A stretch of DNA of 64,000 nucleotides from Deinococcus multiflagellatus (GCF_020166415.1 NZ_JAIQXV010000003.1:248001-312000), one strand, 5' to 3'. Counted from the first letter of the stretch, positions 22,976-35,809 are shown. Numbers and translations: made by a program. Notes: generated by a model not told the origin, from the letters alone.

Positions 22976-23880
22976 CCGCTGGCCCCGCCCGACCCCTGCC
23001 CGGTGCGCCCGCTGCCCAGGCCCTGCTGGCCGAGGCTGCCCGGCGCGCCGCCGCCCTGGGCACCCCCCCGGGGCTGGCGCTGGTGCGGGTGGGCGATGAC
23101 CCCGCCAGCGTGGCCTACGTGCGCGGCAAGGCCAGAAAAGCCGCCGAGGTGGGCCTGCGCAGCACGGTCCACGCCCTGCCCGAAGCCACCCCTCAGGCCG
23201 AGTTGTTGGCCCTGATTGCGCAGCTCAACGCCGACCCGGCGGTGCACGGCGTGCTGGTGCAGCTGCCCCTTCCTGTTCACCTGGACCCCCAGCCGGTGCT
23301 GGACGCGGTGCTGCCGGCCAAGGATGTGGACGGCCTGCACCCAGTGAGCACCGGGCACCTGTGGGCCGGGCAGCCGGGCCTGCGCCCCTGCACGCCCGCC
23401 GGGGTGATGGCGCTGCTGGCCTTTTACGGCCTGCCGGTGGCGGGGCAGCGCGCGGTGATCGTGGGCCGCAGCGCCCTGGTGGGCCGCCCGCTGGCCGCGC
23501 TGCTGCTGAACGCCAACGCCACCGTCACCCTGGCCCACAGCCGCACCCCCGACCTGGGCGCCGTGACCCGCGAGGCGGACCTGCTGATCGTGGCCGCTGG
23601 CCGCGCGCACCTGATCACCCCGGACATGGTGCGCCCCGGCGCCACCGTGATTGACGTGGGGATCAACCGCGTGCCCGATGAGACCGGCCAGGGCCGCCTG
23701 ACCGGCGACGTGCACCCCGGCGTGGCGGGCGTGGCCGGGGCCCTGACCCCGGTGCCCGGCGGCGTGGGCCCCATGACGGTGGCGCAGCTGCTGATGAACA
23801 CGGTCCTGGCCGCCGAAGCCCAGCAGGCCCAGAGCCCCCAGCCCCAGACACCCGAGGTCAGCGGTGGACTCCTTCGCTGA
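22972..23880 (+). CDS. folD: Methylenetetrahydrofolate dehydrogenase/cyclohydrolase FolD
   Basis: The 302-residue bifunctional enzyme interconverts 5,10-methylene- and 10-formyl-tetrahydrofolate. The catalytic lysine motif [13 protein letters not shown], substrate motif VLVQLPLP, the DVDGLHPVS loop, cofactor-site [12 protein letters not shown] and the C-terminal [13 protein letters not shown] are all present. It starts at a GTG overlapping the nusB stop. The last residues overlap the next gene by 17 nt. Confidence 0.95.
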
Positions 23881-24325
23881 CCTGTTCGGCAACCGCTGGC
23901 TGTGGGTGGCGGTGCTGTCCAGCACGGGCGCGCAGGTGCTGAAGGTGCTCCTGATTCTGCTGATGGAGCGCCGCTGGCGCCCCGCCGCCTTTATGGAAAC
24001 GGGGGGCATGCCCAGCAGCCACAGCGCCATGGTGGCGGCCCTGACCACCGGCGTGGGCATCACCGAGGGGGTGGGCAGCCCCCTGTTCGCGGCCTGCGCG
24101 GTGTTCGCCCTGATTGTCATGTACGACGCCACGGGGGTGCGCCACAGCAGCGGCCAGCAGGCCCGCCTGCTGAACGAACTGGTGGAAGAGCTGCGCGCCG
24201 TGGTGCGCGAGGGCTTTGCGCCGCTGCCGCTGCGGGTGCTGCTGGGCCACACCTACCTGGAGGTGCTGGTAGGCACCCTGATCGGCGTAGGCGCCGGCTT
24301 CATTGCCTTTGCTGGGGCGGAGTAG
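23864..24325 (+). CDS. DUF212 membrane protein (acid phosphatase/haloperoxidase-related)
   Basis: The 153-residue membrane protein belongs to the DUF212 family. Motifs are FMETGGMPSSHSAMVAALTTGVG and IVMYDATGVRHSSGQQARLLNELV, with a C-terminal LGHTYLEVLVGTLIGVGAG. PSSHSA and RHSSGQ resemble the phosphate-binding motifs of PAP2-type phosphatases, but activity for this branch is unproven. It starts at a GTG inside folD. Confidence 0.85.
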   Translation: MDSFADLFGNRWLWVAVLSSTGAQVLKVLLILLMERRWRPAAFMETGGMPSSHSAMVAALTTGVGITEGVGSPLFAACAVFALIVMYDATGVRHSSGQQARLLNELVEELRAVVREGFAPLPLRVLLGHTYLEVLVGTLIGVGAGFIAFAGAE

Positions 24326-24345
24326 GGCCTCAATCATAGAAAGCG

Positions 24346-24372
24346 GCGGCGATCCGGGGTGTGGATCGCCGC
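24346..24372. terminator. Bidirectional terminator
   Basis: A perfect 10-bp stem, GCGGCGATCC (24346-24355) with GGATCGCCGC (24363-24372), lies between the convergent DUF212 gene and the minus-strand gene at 24398. Confidence 0.75.
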
Positions 24373-24397
24373 TTGCGGTCGGTGCTCTGTGCGGGAA

Positions 24398-24781
<384 letters not shown>

Positions 24782-25086
24782 GTGGCACAAGTGTAGCGCA
24801 GTGGGGTAGAGCGTGGAACGTGGGGCATCGAGCGTGGGCAAGACAGGGCCGTGGGGACGCTGGGCAGGAGCGGGGTCCCACAAATTGAGGGCCCAAGGGT
24901 CATTGTCATGCCCAATGGGAACGCCCAGCCCTTCTCAAATCCATTCTGTATACGATTGAAGCGGCGTCGTTCTCGAGGCTTATGGGTTTACTCTGCCGCA
25001 AGGCTGGCCTGGGCGCGCCATCTGATACGAGCAAGAGTCGCGTCGCCACGTCATCTACGAACTCTGTCCGGTGGCTGGCCCTTCTC
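24782..25086. other. Gene-free spacer
   Basis: 305 bp between the hypothetical gene and the end of galM. It contains a purine-skewed simple tract (GAGCGTGGAACGTGGGGCATCGAGCGTGG, in two halves near 24810-24838) and an AT-richer stretch near 24935-24960. No gene or terminator is clear. Confidence 0.4.
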
Positions 25087-26154
25087 TCAATCCTGCACCG
25101 AGAAGCGGTAGATCGTCTGGCTTGCAAAGGGCTCGCCAGGGTTCAGGCGGGTGCTGGGAAAGTGGGGCTGGTTGGGGCTGTTGGGGAAATGCTGGGTTTC
25201 CAGGCACACCGCCCAGCGGTGCCCATAGCGCTGACCGCCGCGCCCCGTGATCGTGCCGTCCAGAAAGTTGCCGCTGTACACCTGCAGGCCCGGCTGGGTG
25301 GTCTGCACCTCCAGGCGGCGGCCACTGTGCGGGTCGTGCAGGGTGGCGACGGCCTGCCCGGTGCCGGGCTGGTCCAGCACGAAGTTGTGGTCCAGCCCGC
25401 CCGCAAAGGTCAGCTGCTCGTGGGGATGCGCCAGTACGTCGCCCAGGCGCTGGGGCTGGCGCAGGTCGAAGGGCGTGCCGGCCACGGGCTGCACCTCACC
25501 GGTGGGAATCAGGGTAGGGCCAGTCGGCGTAAAGCGGCTGGCCTGCACCTGCAGGCGGTGGTCCAGCACATCGCGCCCGCCGCCAGCCAGATTCCAGTAG
25601 GTGTGGTTGGTAAGGTTCAGGACGGTGGGGCGGTCAGTCTGTGCCCGGTACTGAAGCCGGAGTTCGGCCACGCTCAGCGTGTACGTGACTTCCACCTGCA
25701 CGGTGCCCGGATAGCCTTCCTCGCCCTCTGGACTGGTGCGGCGCAGGTGCAGGCTCACGGCATTGGGGCCGGTTTCTGGGGTGGCCTGCCAGAGCTGCTG
25801 GTCGAAGCCCCCCGGGCCGCCGTGCAGGGCGTTGGGACCGTTGTTGCGCGCCAGGGTCACCGGGTGCCCATCCAGCACGAAGCGCCCTTCGGCAATGCGG
25901 TTGCCATACCGGCCGATCAGCGCCCCGAAATACGGCGAGGTCTCGCGGCTCAGGTAGGGGGCCAGCGCGTCGTGGCCCAGGGTCACGTCGGCCAGGGTGC
26001 CGCGCCGGTCCGGGGCCTGTAGCCCCACCAGCACGCCGCCGTAGGTCATGATCTGCGCGCGCAGGGGGGCGGCGTGCAAGGTGTACAGCGTCACCGCGTC
26101 GCCCGCTGGGGTCACGCCCCAGGGCTGGGCTTCAATGGAGGGAGTCTGCGTCAT
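25087..26154 (-). CDS. galM: Aldose 1-epimerase (galactose mutarotase)
   Basis: The 355-residue enzyme interconverts alpha and beta anomers of aldoses. Motifs include NGPNALHGGPGGFDQQLWQ, VLNLTNHTYWNLAGGGRDVLDHRLQ (catalytic His) and GGLDHNFVL. I chose the ATG at 26154 because AAGGA lies at the right distance upstream; an ATG five codons earlier is possible. It lies downstream of the GH2 gene on the same strand, with a leaky-looking terminator between them, so its job is probably to handle sugars released by that enzyme. Confidence 0.9.
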   Translation of the reverse strand: MTQTPSIEAQPWGVTPAGDAVTLYTLHAAPLRAQIMTYGGVLVGLQAPDRRGTLADVTLGHDALAPYLSRETSPYFGALIGRYGNRIAEGRFVLDGHPVTLARNNGPNALHGGPGGFDQQLWQATPETGPNAVSLHLRRTSPEGEEGYPGTVQVEVTYTLSVAELRLQYRAQTDRPTVLNLTNHTYWNLAGGGRDVLDHRLQVQASRFTPTGPTLIPTGEVQPVAGTPFDLRQPQRLGDVLAHPHEQLTFAGGLDHNFVLDQPGTGQAVATLHDPHSGRRLEVQTTQPGLQVYSGNFLDGTITGRGGQRYGHRWAVCLETQHFPNSPNQPHFPSTRLNPGEPFASQTIYRFSVQD

Positions 26155-26171
26155 AGGGCCATCCTTCATGC

Positions 26172-26201
26172 AAAAAAGACGCAGGCCCTGGGGTCTGCGC
26201 C
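26172..26201 (-). terminator. Terminator between GH2 gene and galM
   Basis: A 10-bp imperfect stem (26178-26187 with 26192-26201) is followed on the minus strand by TTTTTT. It would end or attenuate the GH2 transcript just before galM. Confidence 0.6.
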
Positions 26202-26257
26202 TTGGCGGACGAAGCGGGCAGGGGAGGGGGCCGTGGTGACGCTCCCCGGTCCCCAGC

Positions 26258-28099
26258 TTACGAGCCGAAGCTGTGCATCAGCTGCTTGGCCTGCCACTCC
26301 GGGCTGTAGCCAAAGGGATCAGGCACCTCGGCGGCGTTGACCGTGCGCGGGTCGCGCCGTCCGGCGGTGGCATGCCGTAGGCGAGCAGGGTCGCCCTTGA
26401 AGCGGCGGTACTCGTCCAGCAGGCCGTTTTTCTCCTGGAAGGTGTCGGTCAGCTGGGTGTAGCAAAAGCCCGCCAGCCCCTGGCTTTCGTGCACTGCGCT
26501 GAGCAGCGATTCGTAGTGGGCGGTAAAGCTCTCGCTGTCCTGGGCGTGGCTGTAGCCCCAGCCGCCCTGGTGATCCGGCATGTAGGCAATGCCGCCAAAT
26601 TCGGTGAGCATCACGGGCAGGCCCCGGTCGGCCAGCGCAGGGTCCAGCAGCAGGTTGCGGCCCCCGGGCCGGGCGTGCAGCAGGGTTTCGCGGGTCTGTT
26701 CGCGGGTGCCGTAGCGCTCACGCAGCACCTCGGCCGCCGGGGTGTAGTCGTGAATGGTCAGGATGTCGGTGGTGTCGTTTTCCCAACCGTCATTGCCAAT
26801 CACCGGGCGGGTGGGGTCCAGCGAACGGGTCAGTTCGTACAGGGCGCGCACCAGCGAGCGCGAGCGCCCGCGCCGGGTCAGGTCTGGCACGCCCCAGGAC
26901 TCATTGAAGGGCACCCAGGCCACCACGCAGGGGTGCCCCCGGTCGCGCATTACGGCTTCCATCCACTCGGCCGTCACCGACTGAATGCTGCGGTCACTCA
27001 GGCGGTAGGCGCTGGGCATTTCGGCCCACACCAGCAGGCCCAGGCGGTCGGCCCAGTACAGGTACTGCGGGTCTTCCAGCTTCTGGTGCTTGCGCACGCC
27101 GTTAAAGCCCAGGCGTTTGGTGAGTTCCACATCCGCGCGGTACTGGTCGCTGGTGGCGGTCATCAGCGATTCGGGCCAGTAGCCCTGGTCCAGCACCAGC
27201 CGCAGCGGGTAGGGCGAGCCGTTCAGCAGGAAGCGGCCCTGCTCAATGGTCACCGAGCGCAGGGCGGTGTAGCCCACCACGCGGTCCAGCACCTCGCCGC
27301 TGGCGCTGTCCAGCACCTCCACCAGCGCGTCAATCAGCTGGGGGTGCTCGGGGCTCCAGAGCAGGTGGCTGCGGTGGCTGTCAATGCCGCCGTCCAGCAG
27401 CGGCACCACGCGGTGCAGTTCGGCGCCTGTCAGGCTGTACACGTCGTCGGCCAGCGTTTCGCCGGGCACGCTGAGCAGCACGCGCACCTTGAGCCCCGGG
27501 CGGTACCCCTGCACCAGGGCGCGCACATGCACGCCCCAGGTGTCCAGGTCCGGCTGAAATTCCAGGCGGTCCACGGCCGTGCCCGGCACCCGTTCCACCC
27601 ACACCGTCTGCCAGATGCCCGTGGTGCGCGGATACCAGATGGAATGGGGCTCGGGCAGCCAGTCCTGCTTGCCGCGCGGCTGGTCCAGCGCCAGGGGATC
27701 GTCCTCGGCGCGCACGACCACTTCAAAGGGTTCGTCGGCCACATCGGTCACGTCTACGCAGAAAGGCGTGTGGCCGCCCCGGTGCTCGGCCACCTTGCGC
27801 CCGTTCACCCACACGGTCGCGTGGTAGTCCACGGCCCCAAAGTGCAGCAGGGTGCGCCCGGCCGTCCACTCGTGGGGGCATCTGACGGTGCGCCGGTACC
27901 ACACTGCGCGGCCATGCGCCTGCTGGTGAAGGCCGCTGGCCCGGCTTTCGGGCGGGTAAGGCACCTCAATCTGCTGGCTAAAGTCCACGCCGGCCGGGTG
28001 CCCGTGCGCGGCGTGCGGGTCAAAGGCGAAGTCCCAGGCGCCGTCCAGAGACGACCACAGAGGACGCTGCATAAGCGGACGGGGGTGAACGTTTCGCAT
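26258..28099 (-). CDS. Glycoside hydrolase family 2 (beta-galactosidase/beta-glucuronidase type)
   Basis: The 613-residue protein has the GH2 layout: jelly-roll sugar-binding domain (residues ~15-190, LWSSLDGAWDFAFDP), immunoglobulin-like domain (~190-290) and a TIM barrel. The acid/base Glu is in AWVPFNESWG and the nucleophile Glu in MLTEFGG. No signal peptide, so it acts on imported oligosaccharides in the cytoplasm. GH2 also includes arabinofuranosidases and mannosidases, so the substrate is open; the GalM neighbour favours a galactoside or similar. The start has GGAG upstream. Confidence 0.85.
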   Translation of the reverse strand: MRNVHPRPLMQRPLWSSLDGAWDFAFDPHAAHGHPAGVDFSQQIEVPYPPESRASGLHQQAHGRAVWYRRTVRCPHEWTAGRTLLHFGAVDYHATVWVNGRKVAEHRGGHTPFCVDVTDVADEPFEVVVRAEDDPLALDQPRGKQDWLPEPHSIWYPRTTGIWQTVWVERVPGTAVDRLEFQPDLDTWGVHVRALVQGYRPGLKVRVLLSVPGETLADDVYSLTGAELHRVVPLLDGGIDSHRSHLLWSPEHPQLIDALVEVLDSASGEVLDRVVGYTALRSVTIEQGRFLLNGSPYPLRLVLDQGYWPESLMTATSDQYRADVELTKRLGFNGVRKHQKLEDPQYLYWADRLGLLVWAEMPSAYRLSDRSIQSVTAEWMEAVMRDRGHPCVVAWVPFNESWGVPDLTRRGRSRSLVRALYELTRSLDPTRPVIGNDGWENDTTDILTIHDYTPAAEVLRERYGTREQTRETLLHARPGGRNLLLDPALADRGLPVMLTEFGGIAYMPDHQGGWGYSHAQDSESFTAHYESLLSAVHESQGLAGFCYTQLTDTFQEKNGLLDEYRRFKGDPARLRHATAGRRDPRTVNAAEVPDPFGYSPEWQAKQLMHSFGS

Positions 28100-28133
28100 C
28101 GGGTCTCCTGCAGGGCGCCGGGGGCGCACCCTG

Positions 28134-28236
28134 GGTAAAGCTTCGGTAAAGCCTAAGAGTAGACTTGGTATGTGTCAAGTTGCTTCACGATAAATCTAAG
28201 CGCCCCAGCAGACGGTGGGTAGAAGTACGGTAAAGG
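28134..28236 (-). promoter_or_regulatory. Repeated GCTTTACC motif, candidate operator of the GH2 gene
   Basis: On the minus strand GCTTTACC occurs at 28134-28141 and 28145-28152 (11 bp apart, one helical turn), overlapping the -10 box. A variant, CCTTTACC, lies at 28229-28236. The arrangement suits a repressor, but no regulator is identified. Confidence 0.4.
28150..28178 (-). promoter_or_regulatory. Sigma70-type promoter of the GH2 gene
   Basis: Minus strand TTGACA (28173-28178), a 17-bp spacer and TAGGCT (28150-28155). The -35 is a perfect consensus. Confidence 0.7.
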
Positions 28237-28975
28237 GCCGCTTCTTGCTGAATTCTGTCAGCGCCCGGTTGGTCCTTCTGAGGTATTGTTATTAAAAAAC
28301 TTGTGACTTACTGGTGGCTGATGACTGGACACAACTGGACGAAGGCCTTCTCATACGGCAAAAATTAGTCTTTCTTGTCCTGGCAAGCTGAGGAGGCCAC
28401 CTGCGGCGCGCGGTGCCCCTTCCTTGAGTCCTTTCCTCAAAAAGACTGAAGATGTCTTCATCTGCCTTCATGGTTGTCAGAGCGGCGGCGTGGTAAACGC
28501 TCCATTCATCGGCAAACAGCGGGCTCAGCCTCGCTGGCTGTCCTGATGTTGAGCTTCCGGGAAGGGTCTCATGCCTTGGAATGTCAGAAGCTTGTCAGCG
28601 GCCCCTGGGTGCCCGGAGGGGAGAGCCGTGAAGCCAAGGGGTGCATCCATCTGCACTCGCTCGCTCGAGCAAACCAGGGCAGTAACCCAGACGCATCGGC
28701 GTGACCCAGAGCGGTTGCCATCAAGATGTTGTTGCTTCCTGACCGTCTCGCCTTGTGGGACTCGAAGAGCTGCGCCGTACAGAGGGCCTCGCGCCGCGAG
28801 GGATGAGGGGGTCCTTTAGTCAACCGCTCAAGAGATTGGCCGCAAAGCTCGGGCCTCCGTTAGGGACAGTCGGGCAGCCTAGGTGTGCGCGACTGCCACC
28901 ACATCTGGGTCAACTTTTTTAGAAGTGTGACGTCCCGCTCCGCTGAGCGAAGACCAGACTCTGTCACTACCAGCC
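28237..28975. other. Long gene-free region
   Basis: About 740 bp without a credible gene, the longest such stretch in the window. It has an AT-rich patch at 28283-28310 with an ACTTGT half-site (28299-28304) and weak promoter-like boxes. Short open frames (for example 28474-28704 plus, 28584-28823 minus) have no start signals and arbitrary composition. It may be decayed sequence. Confidence 0.5.
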
Positions 28976-29935
28976 TCAGGGCACGCGGGGGGCTTCGCCG
29001 GGGAACACGTAGCTGGTGCGCATCACAATGTCCTGCTCGTAATTGCCGAACTTGCGGCCAAACAGCGTCATGCCGCCGCAGTTGCGCGCCTCGGCCCGCA
29101 CTTCCAGGCGCACCTTGATCTGGTTGGCGCCCTGCAGGTTCAGGTCCCCAATGGTGAGGTCAGACAGCCGCTCGCCGTCAATGTAGGCCCCCTGCGCGGT
29201 CACGATCCAGTGCTTAAGCAGGCCGTGGGTGGTCTGATCCTCGTTCCACCAGCGCGGCGTGAGGTGGGTGCGCGCGCCGCCAAAGTCGCCGGGGCTGGTG
29301 TAGGTGCCGACCTCGTGGCCGTTGATGAACAGCGTGATGTCTGAGGGCCATTCGGGGTCGTACTGCGGCGCCTCGGAGCACAGTTCCATGCTCAGGTCCA
29401 GGGTGTCGGGCAGGGCGCCGTAGGGCAGGTTGTTGGGAAAGGTGTATTCCACGGAGCCCGCGCGGCCAAACCACAGAATCTGTGCGTACACATGGTCGGG
29501 TTCGTACATGGACCGGGGATTGTCCAGCATGCCGATGATCTTGGTTTCCGAGGCGAGGCCGCACGTAGGCTGCGCCTCAATGTGGGTGTAGTTGCCAATG
29601 GGCATGGACACACTCACCTGATGCGGATTGGATTCCACATCCACGCCGGGCAGCTTGTACACAATCTCGTCGTAGCGTTTGGAGCAGAGCTTCTGCGAGC
29701 CGCGCGTGCCGGGTTCGTACTCAAAGGAGATCAGCCCAGCGGCGTGCAGGTGGTTCAGGTTGAAGTTCACCGTGGAGTGCGGCAGGTTGAGGGCGTCGGC
29801 CAGCTCAGAGACGTTCATGACGTTCTGCGACAGCTGGCTAAGCAGCAAGAGCCGGGTCTCGTTCGCCAGCGCCTTGAGCACCACCAGCGCCTCCTGGCCT
29901 TCCACTCTGAGGACGCGATGTCTGGACACGGGCAT
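28976..29935 (-). CDS. ArsR-type transcriptional regulator with large C-terminal domain
   Basis: The 319-residue protein has an N-terminal winged helix (LKALANETRLLLLSQLSQNVMNVSELADALNLPHSTVNFNL in two parts, residues ~20-85) of the ArsR type. The ~230-residue C-terminal part is unusual for ArsR. It is rich in aromatic and beta segments (ILWFGRAGSVEYTFPNN, DITLFINGHEVGTYTSPGDFGG, QIKVRLEVRAEARNCGGMTLFG) and looks like a beta-sandwich, jelly-roll-type sensor. It lies divergent to a sugar importer and two GH43 genes, so I infer it controls them in response to a sugar. GGAAGGAG precedes the ATG. Confidence 0.8.
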   Translation of the reverse strand: MPVSRHRVLRVEGQEALVVLKALANETRLLLLSQLSQNVMNVSELADALNLPHSTVNFNLNHLHAAGLISFEYEPGTRGSQKLCSKRYDEIVYKLPGVDVESNPHQVSVSMPIGNYTHIEAQPTCGLASETKIIGMLDNPRSMYEPDHVYAQILWFGRAGSVEYTFPNNLPYGALPDTLDLSMELCSEAPQYDPEWPSDITLFINGHEVGTYTSPGDFGGARTHLTPRWWNEDQTTHGLLKHWIVTAQGAYIDGERLSDLTIGDLNLQGANQIKVRLEVRAEARNCGGMTLFGRKFGNYEQDIVMRTSYVFPGEAPRVP

Positions 29936-30335
29936 AAAAACTCCTTCCGGGCGACAGCCGCGCCTGGGGCGCCCACCCTGTCACAACAGCCCCGAATATA
30001 ACAAGTTTTAAGTACGGGTTGTGATGAGTGGACTGGGGCGCAGGCTGGGCTGTCTGGCCTGCCCATGCGTCCTGGACGCCCCCTGTTCCAGCTCACCCGT
30101 CAGGGCTCCTCTTAAAAATCCTCATTTTTTGTTGACTTGTAACAACTTCTTCCGTTACTATCGGTCCACCAGATTGACAGAGTGCTGTGCAGCGCGTGCT
30201 GCGGGTGGGTTCGGGTGTCGTGCCGGGGGTGTGCCCTGGCCGGGGGTCCGGGCGGCCTGAGCGCCCAGCGCGCACCCGTCTCCTGCTCTGGCGCTGTTGA
30301 CGATCCGGCCGTCTTGTCCTTCCCAGGAGGCACCT
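29936..30335. promoter_or_regulatory. Divergent control region of the arabinan/xylan-type locus
   Basis: 400 bp between the regulator and the importer. It contains a minus-strand TATATT (29995-30000) for the regulator, the importer promoter at 30132-30161 and ACTTGT half-sites on both strands. A long leader follows, with the Shine-Dalgarno CCAGGAGG at 30323-30330. Confidence 0.6.
30132..30161 (+). promoter_or_regulatory. Promoter and operator of the sugar importer operon
   Basis: TTGACT (30132-30137), 18 bp, TACTAT (30156-30161). A near-perfect palindrome, ACTTGT-A-ACAACT (30135-30147), overlaps the -35 box and is a natural repressor site for the divergently encoded ArsR-type protein. Confidence 0.55.
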
Positions 30336-31631
<1,296 letters not shown>

Positions 31632-31880
31632 AGCCGGGGCGTGGGGTGGGGGCAGCGGCGCCGGCCCGGCAGGGGCAGGCCCCGCCACCCCCACCGCCCG
31701 TTTTCCCCCGGCCGCCTGCCCTTCTCCCTTTTTCATACGGATTCCGGATGATCCGTTCCAGCCCCTCCGCTTCGCTGCGGTGCTTCCACTGCTCTCCGTC
31801 ACCGTTTTTCCTTCTCCCTTCGGTCGGATTAATCAGCTATGCAATAGCTGATTAACCGGAAGTCTTATCAGAGGTGAACC
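31632..31880. other. Spacer with hairpins between binding protein and permeases
   Basis: 249 bp in the middle of the operon. A GC-rich imperfect inverted repeat lies at ~31637-31695. Then comes a 141-bp AT-richer segment (31734-31874) that starts CATACGGATTCCG and holds a perfect 12-bp-arm palindrome. The permease Shine-Dalgarno GAGGTG (31871-31876) is at its very end. Confidence 0.5.
31829..31855. repeat. AT-rich palindrome in the operon spacer
   Basis: TTAATCAGCTAT (31829-31840) and ATAGCTGATTAA (31844-31855) are perfect 12-bp arms around GCA. It ends 25 nt before the permease start, so as an RNA hairpin it could influence translation, or as DNA it could bind a regulator. Confidence 0.65.
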
Positions 31881-32818
<938 letters not shown>

Positions 32819-32822
<4 letters not shown>

Positions 32823-33694
32823 CCACGGTGCCGCCCAAAGGGGTGCCCGTCCGGACGCCGCCCCGCCGCCGACGCCTGCCGCGCGAGTGGCCCCGTTTTC
32901 TGGTGCTGTGCCTGCTGTCGCTGCTGTTTCTGGCGCCCGTGTACTGGATGATCAGCACGTCGTTCAAAACCGAGGCTGACGCTATTGCCTCGCCGGTGCA
33001 GTGGTGGCCCGCGCATCCCACCCTGGAGAACTACCGCGCGGTGCTGACCTCGCCGGACGGTAACATTCTGCGCTGGACCTGGAATTCGCTGTTCGTGGCG
33101 TTGACCTTTACCGTGCTGCATGTGGCCCTGTGTGCCCTGACCGCCTACCCGCTGGCCCGCATGCGCTTTCCGGGCCGCAACGCGTGGTTCTGGTTCATCC
33201 TGTCCAGCCTGATGATTCCGGGCATCGTGACCCTCGTGCCTACCTACATCATGATGCTGAACTTCGGGTGGATCAATTCGTTCCACGCGCTGATCTGGCC
33301 GGGTATCAGCGGGGTGTTCGGGGTGTTCTTGCTGCGGCAGTTCTTTGTGGGGATTCCCCGCGAACTGGAAGAAGCCGCCCGGCTGGACGGCGCGGGCAAT
33401 TTTCAGATTCTGTGGCGCATCATCCTGCCGCTCAGCGTGCCCTCGCTGGTGACGCTGGCAGTGTTTGCCTTTATGGGGTCGTGGAACAACTACCTGTGGC
33501 CGCTGTACACGGTGACCGACGTGGACAAGATGACGCTGCCGGTGGGCATCACCACCTTTTCCCAGCGCTACACCACCGAGTACGGCAAGTTGATGGCCGC
33601 CACCACCCTGGCCGCCGTGCCGGCCCTGGTGGCCTATCTGATTGCCCAGCGCTTCCTGGAAGCGGGGCTGTCCACCACCGGCCTGAAAGAGTAG
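32819..33694 (+). CDS. Sugar ABC transporter permease (MsmG/UgpE-type)
   Basis: The 291-residue partner permease has FLVLCLLSLLFLAPVYWMISTSFKTEADA as first helix, AYPLARMRFPGRN, and the EAA loop ELEEAARLDGAGNFQILWRIILPL. The C-terminus ends QRFLEAGLSTTGLKE, typical for the family. It is translationally coupled to the first permease. No ATPase gene follows, as in the mal operon here. Confidence 0.9.
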
Positions 33695-33745
33695 CCCTTT
33701 CCCACCTGGGCGCCCCACACCTGACGGGGCCCCGCTGGAGACTTC

Positions 33746-34752
<1,007 letters not shown>

Positions 34753-34756
<4 letters not shown>

Positions 34757-35670
34757 CCGGCCCCCGATTTCCCGGCTACTTTGCCGATCCCTTCGTGCTG
34801 GCGTGGCAGGGGACCTATTACGCCTACGGCACTGGCCTGCACGGCCATGAAGAGGGCGGCAACGGGCGGGCCTTTGAGGTGCTGTCCTCGCCCGATCTGC
34901 AGCATTGGACCTCGCACGGGGGCGCCCTGACGCCGGTGCTGGCCGAGCGGCGCGACTACTGGGCGCCCGAGGTGGCCGAGCAGAACGGCGTGTTCTACCT
35001 GTACTACTCGGTGGGGCAGGGCGACCAGGGCCACCACCTGCGCGTGGCGACGGCCACCCATCCCCTGGGGCCCTTTACCGACCAGGGGCTGAACCTGACC
35101 CCGGACGAGCCTTTCGCCATTGACCCCCACCCGTTCCGCGCGCAGGACGGGCAGTGGTATCTGTACTTTGCCCGCGATGAACTGGGCGGCGAGCGCGTGG
35201 GGACCATGCTGGCCGTGATGCCCCTGCGCGACCCCCTGACCCCAGCCGGACCGCCCCAGACGGTGCTGCGGCCCTCGGCCGACTGGCAGCTGTACAGCCG
35301 GCAGCGGCCCATGTACGGGCAGGTGTACGACTGGCACACCCTTGAAGGGCCGTTTGTGGTGTTCCGCTTCGGCCAGTACCACTGCTTTTATTCCGGCGGC
35401 GCCTGGACCAGCGCCACCTACGGCGTGGGGCACGCGGTGGCCGACCATCCGCTGGGGCCCTGGCACGAACCGGCCGGGGCAGCCACCGTGCTGCGCAGTG
35501 GGCTGAACGGCTGGATTGGGCCGGGCCACAACTCGCTGGTGGCCGGGCCAGACGGGCAGGACCACATCGTCTTTCATGCCTGGAATGCCGGGCACACGCA
35601 CCGCCAGTTGCATGTGGCCCGGCTGGACTGGACCGGCGGCGTGCCCCGGGTGCAGGAGGAAGAAGGCTGA
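34753..35670 (+). CDS. Intracellular glycoside hydrolase family 43
   Basis: The 305-residue enzyme lacks a signal peptide. The catalytic regions are GYFADPFVL (base Asp), [19 protein letters not shown] and [11 protein letters not shown] (acid Glu), plus [20 protein letters not shown] and GPGHNSLV. It is coupled to the secreted GH43, and the two presumably act in series: external trimming, then intracellular hydrolysis of imported arabino- or xylo-oligosaccharides. Exact specificity cannot be read from sequence. Confidence 0.88.
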
Positions 35671-35762
35671 GCAGGGGAGGAGGGGGCATGGAAGGGCCGT
35701 CATTTGTCCTCACTCCGCTGCGGTGCGCCCGGGGATGTCTTCCCTGACGTGATCACTTGAAC

Positions 35763-35809
35763 AGCACCAAGCGCGCCCAGACCTGTTTTGGCTGGGCGCG
35801 CTTGGTGCT
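35763..35809. terminator. Strong hairpin after the GH43 genes
   Basis: AGCACCAAGCGCGCCCAG (35763-35780) pairs perfectly over 18 bp with 35792-35809, with an 11-nt loop. It sits between the convergent GH43 operon and barstar gene and can end transcription from both sides; TT follows on the plus side and TTC on the minus side. Confidence 0.75.

Noticed and set aside
28474..28823. Overlapping short frames on both strands in the long gene-free stretch
   Set aside because: They overlap each other, lack start signals and have no recognisable domains.
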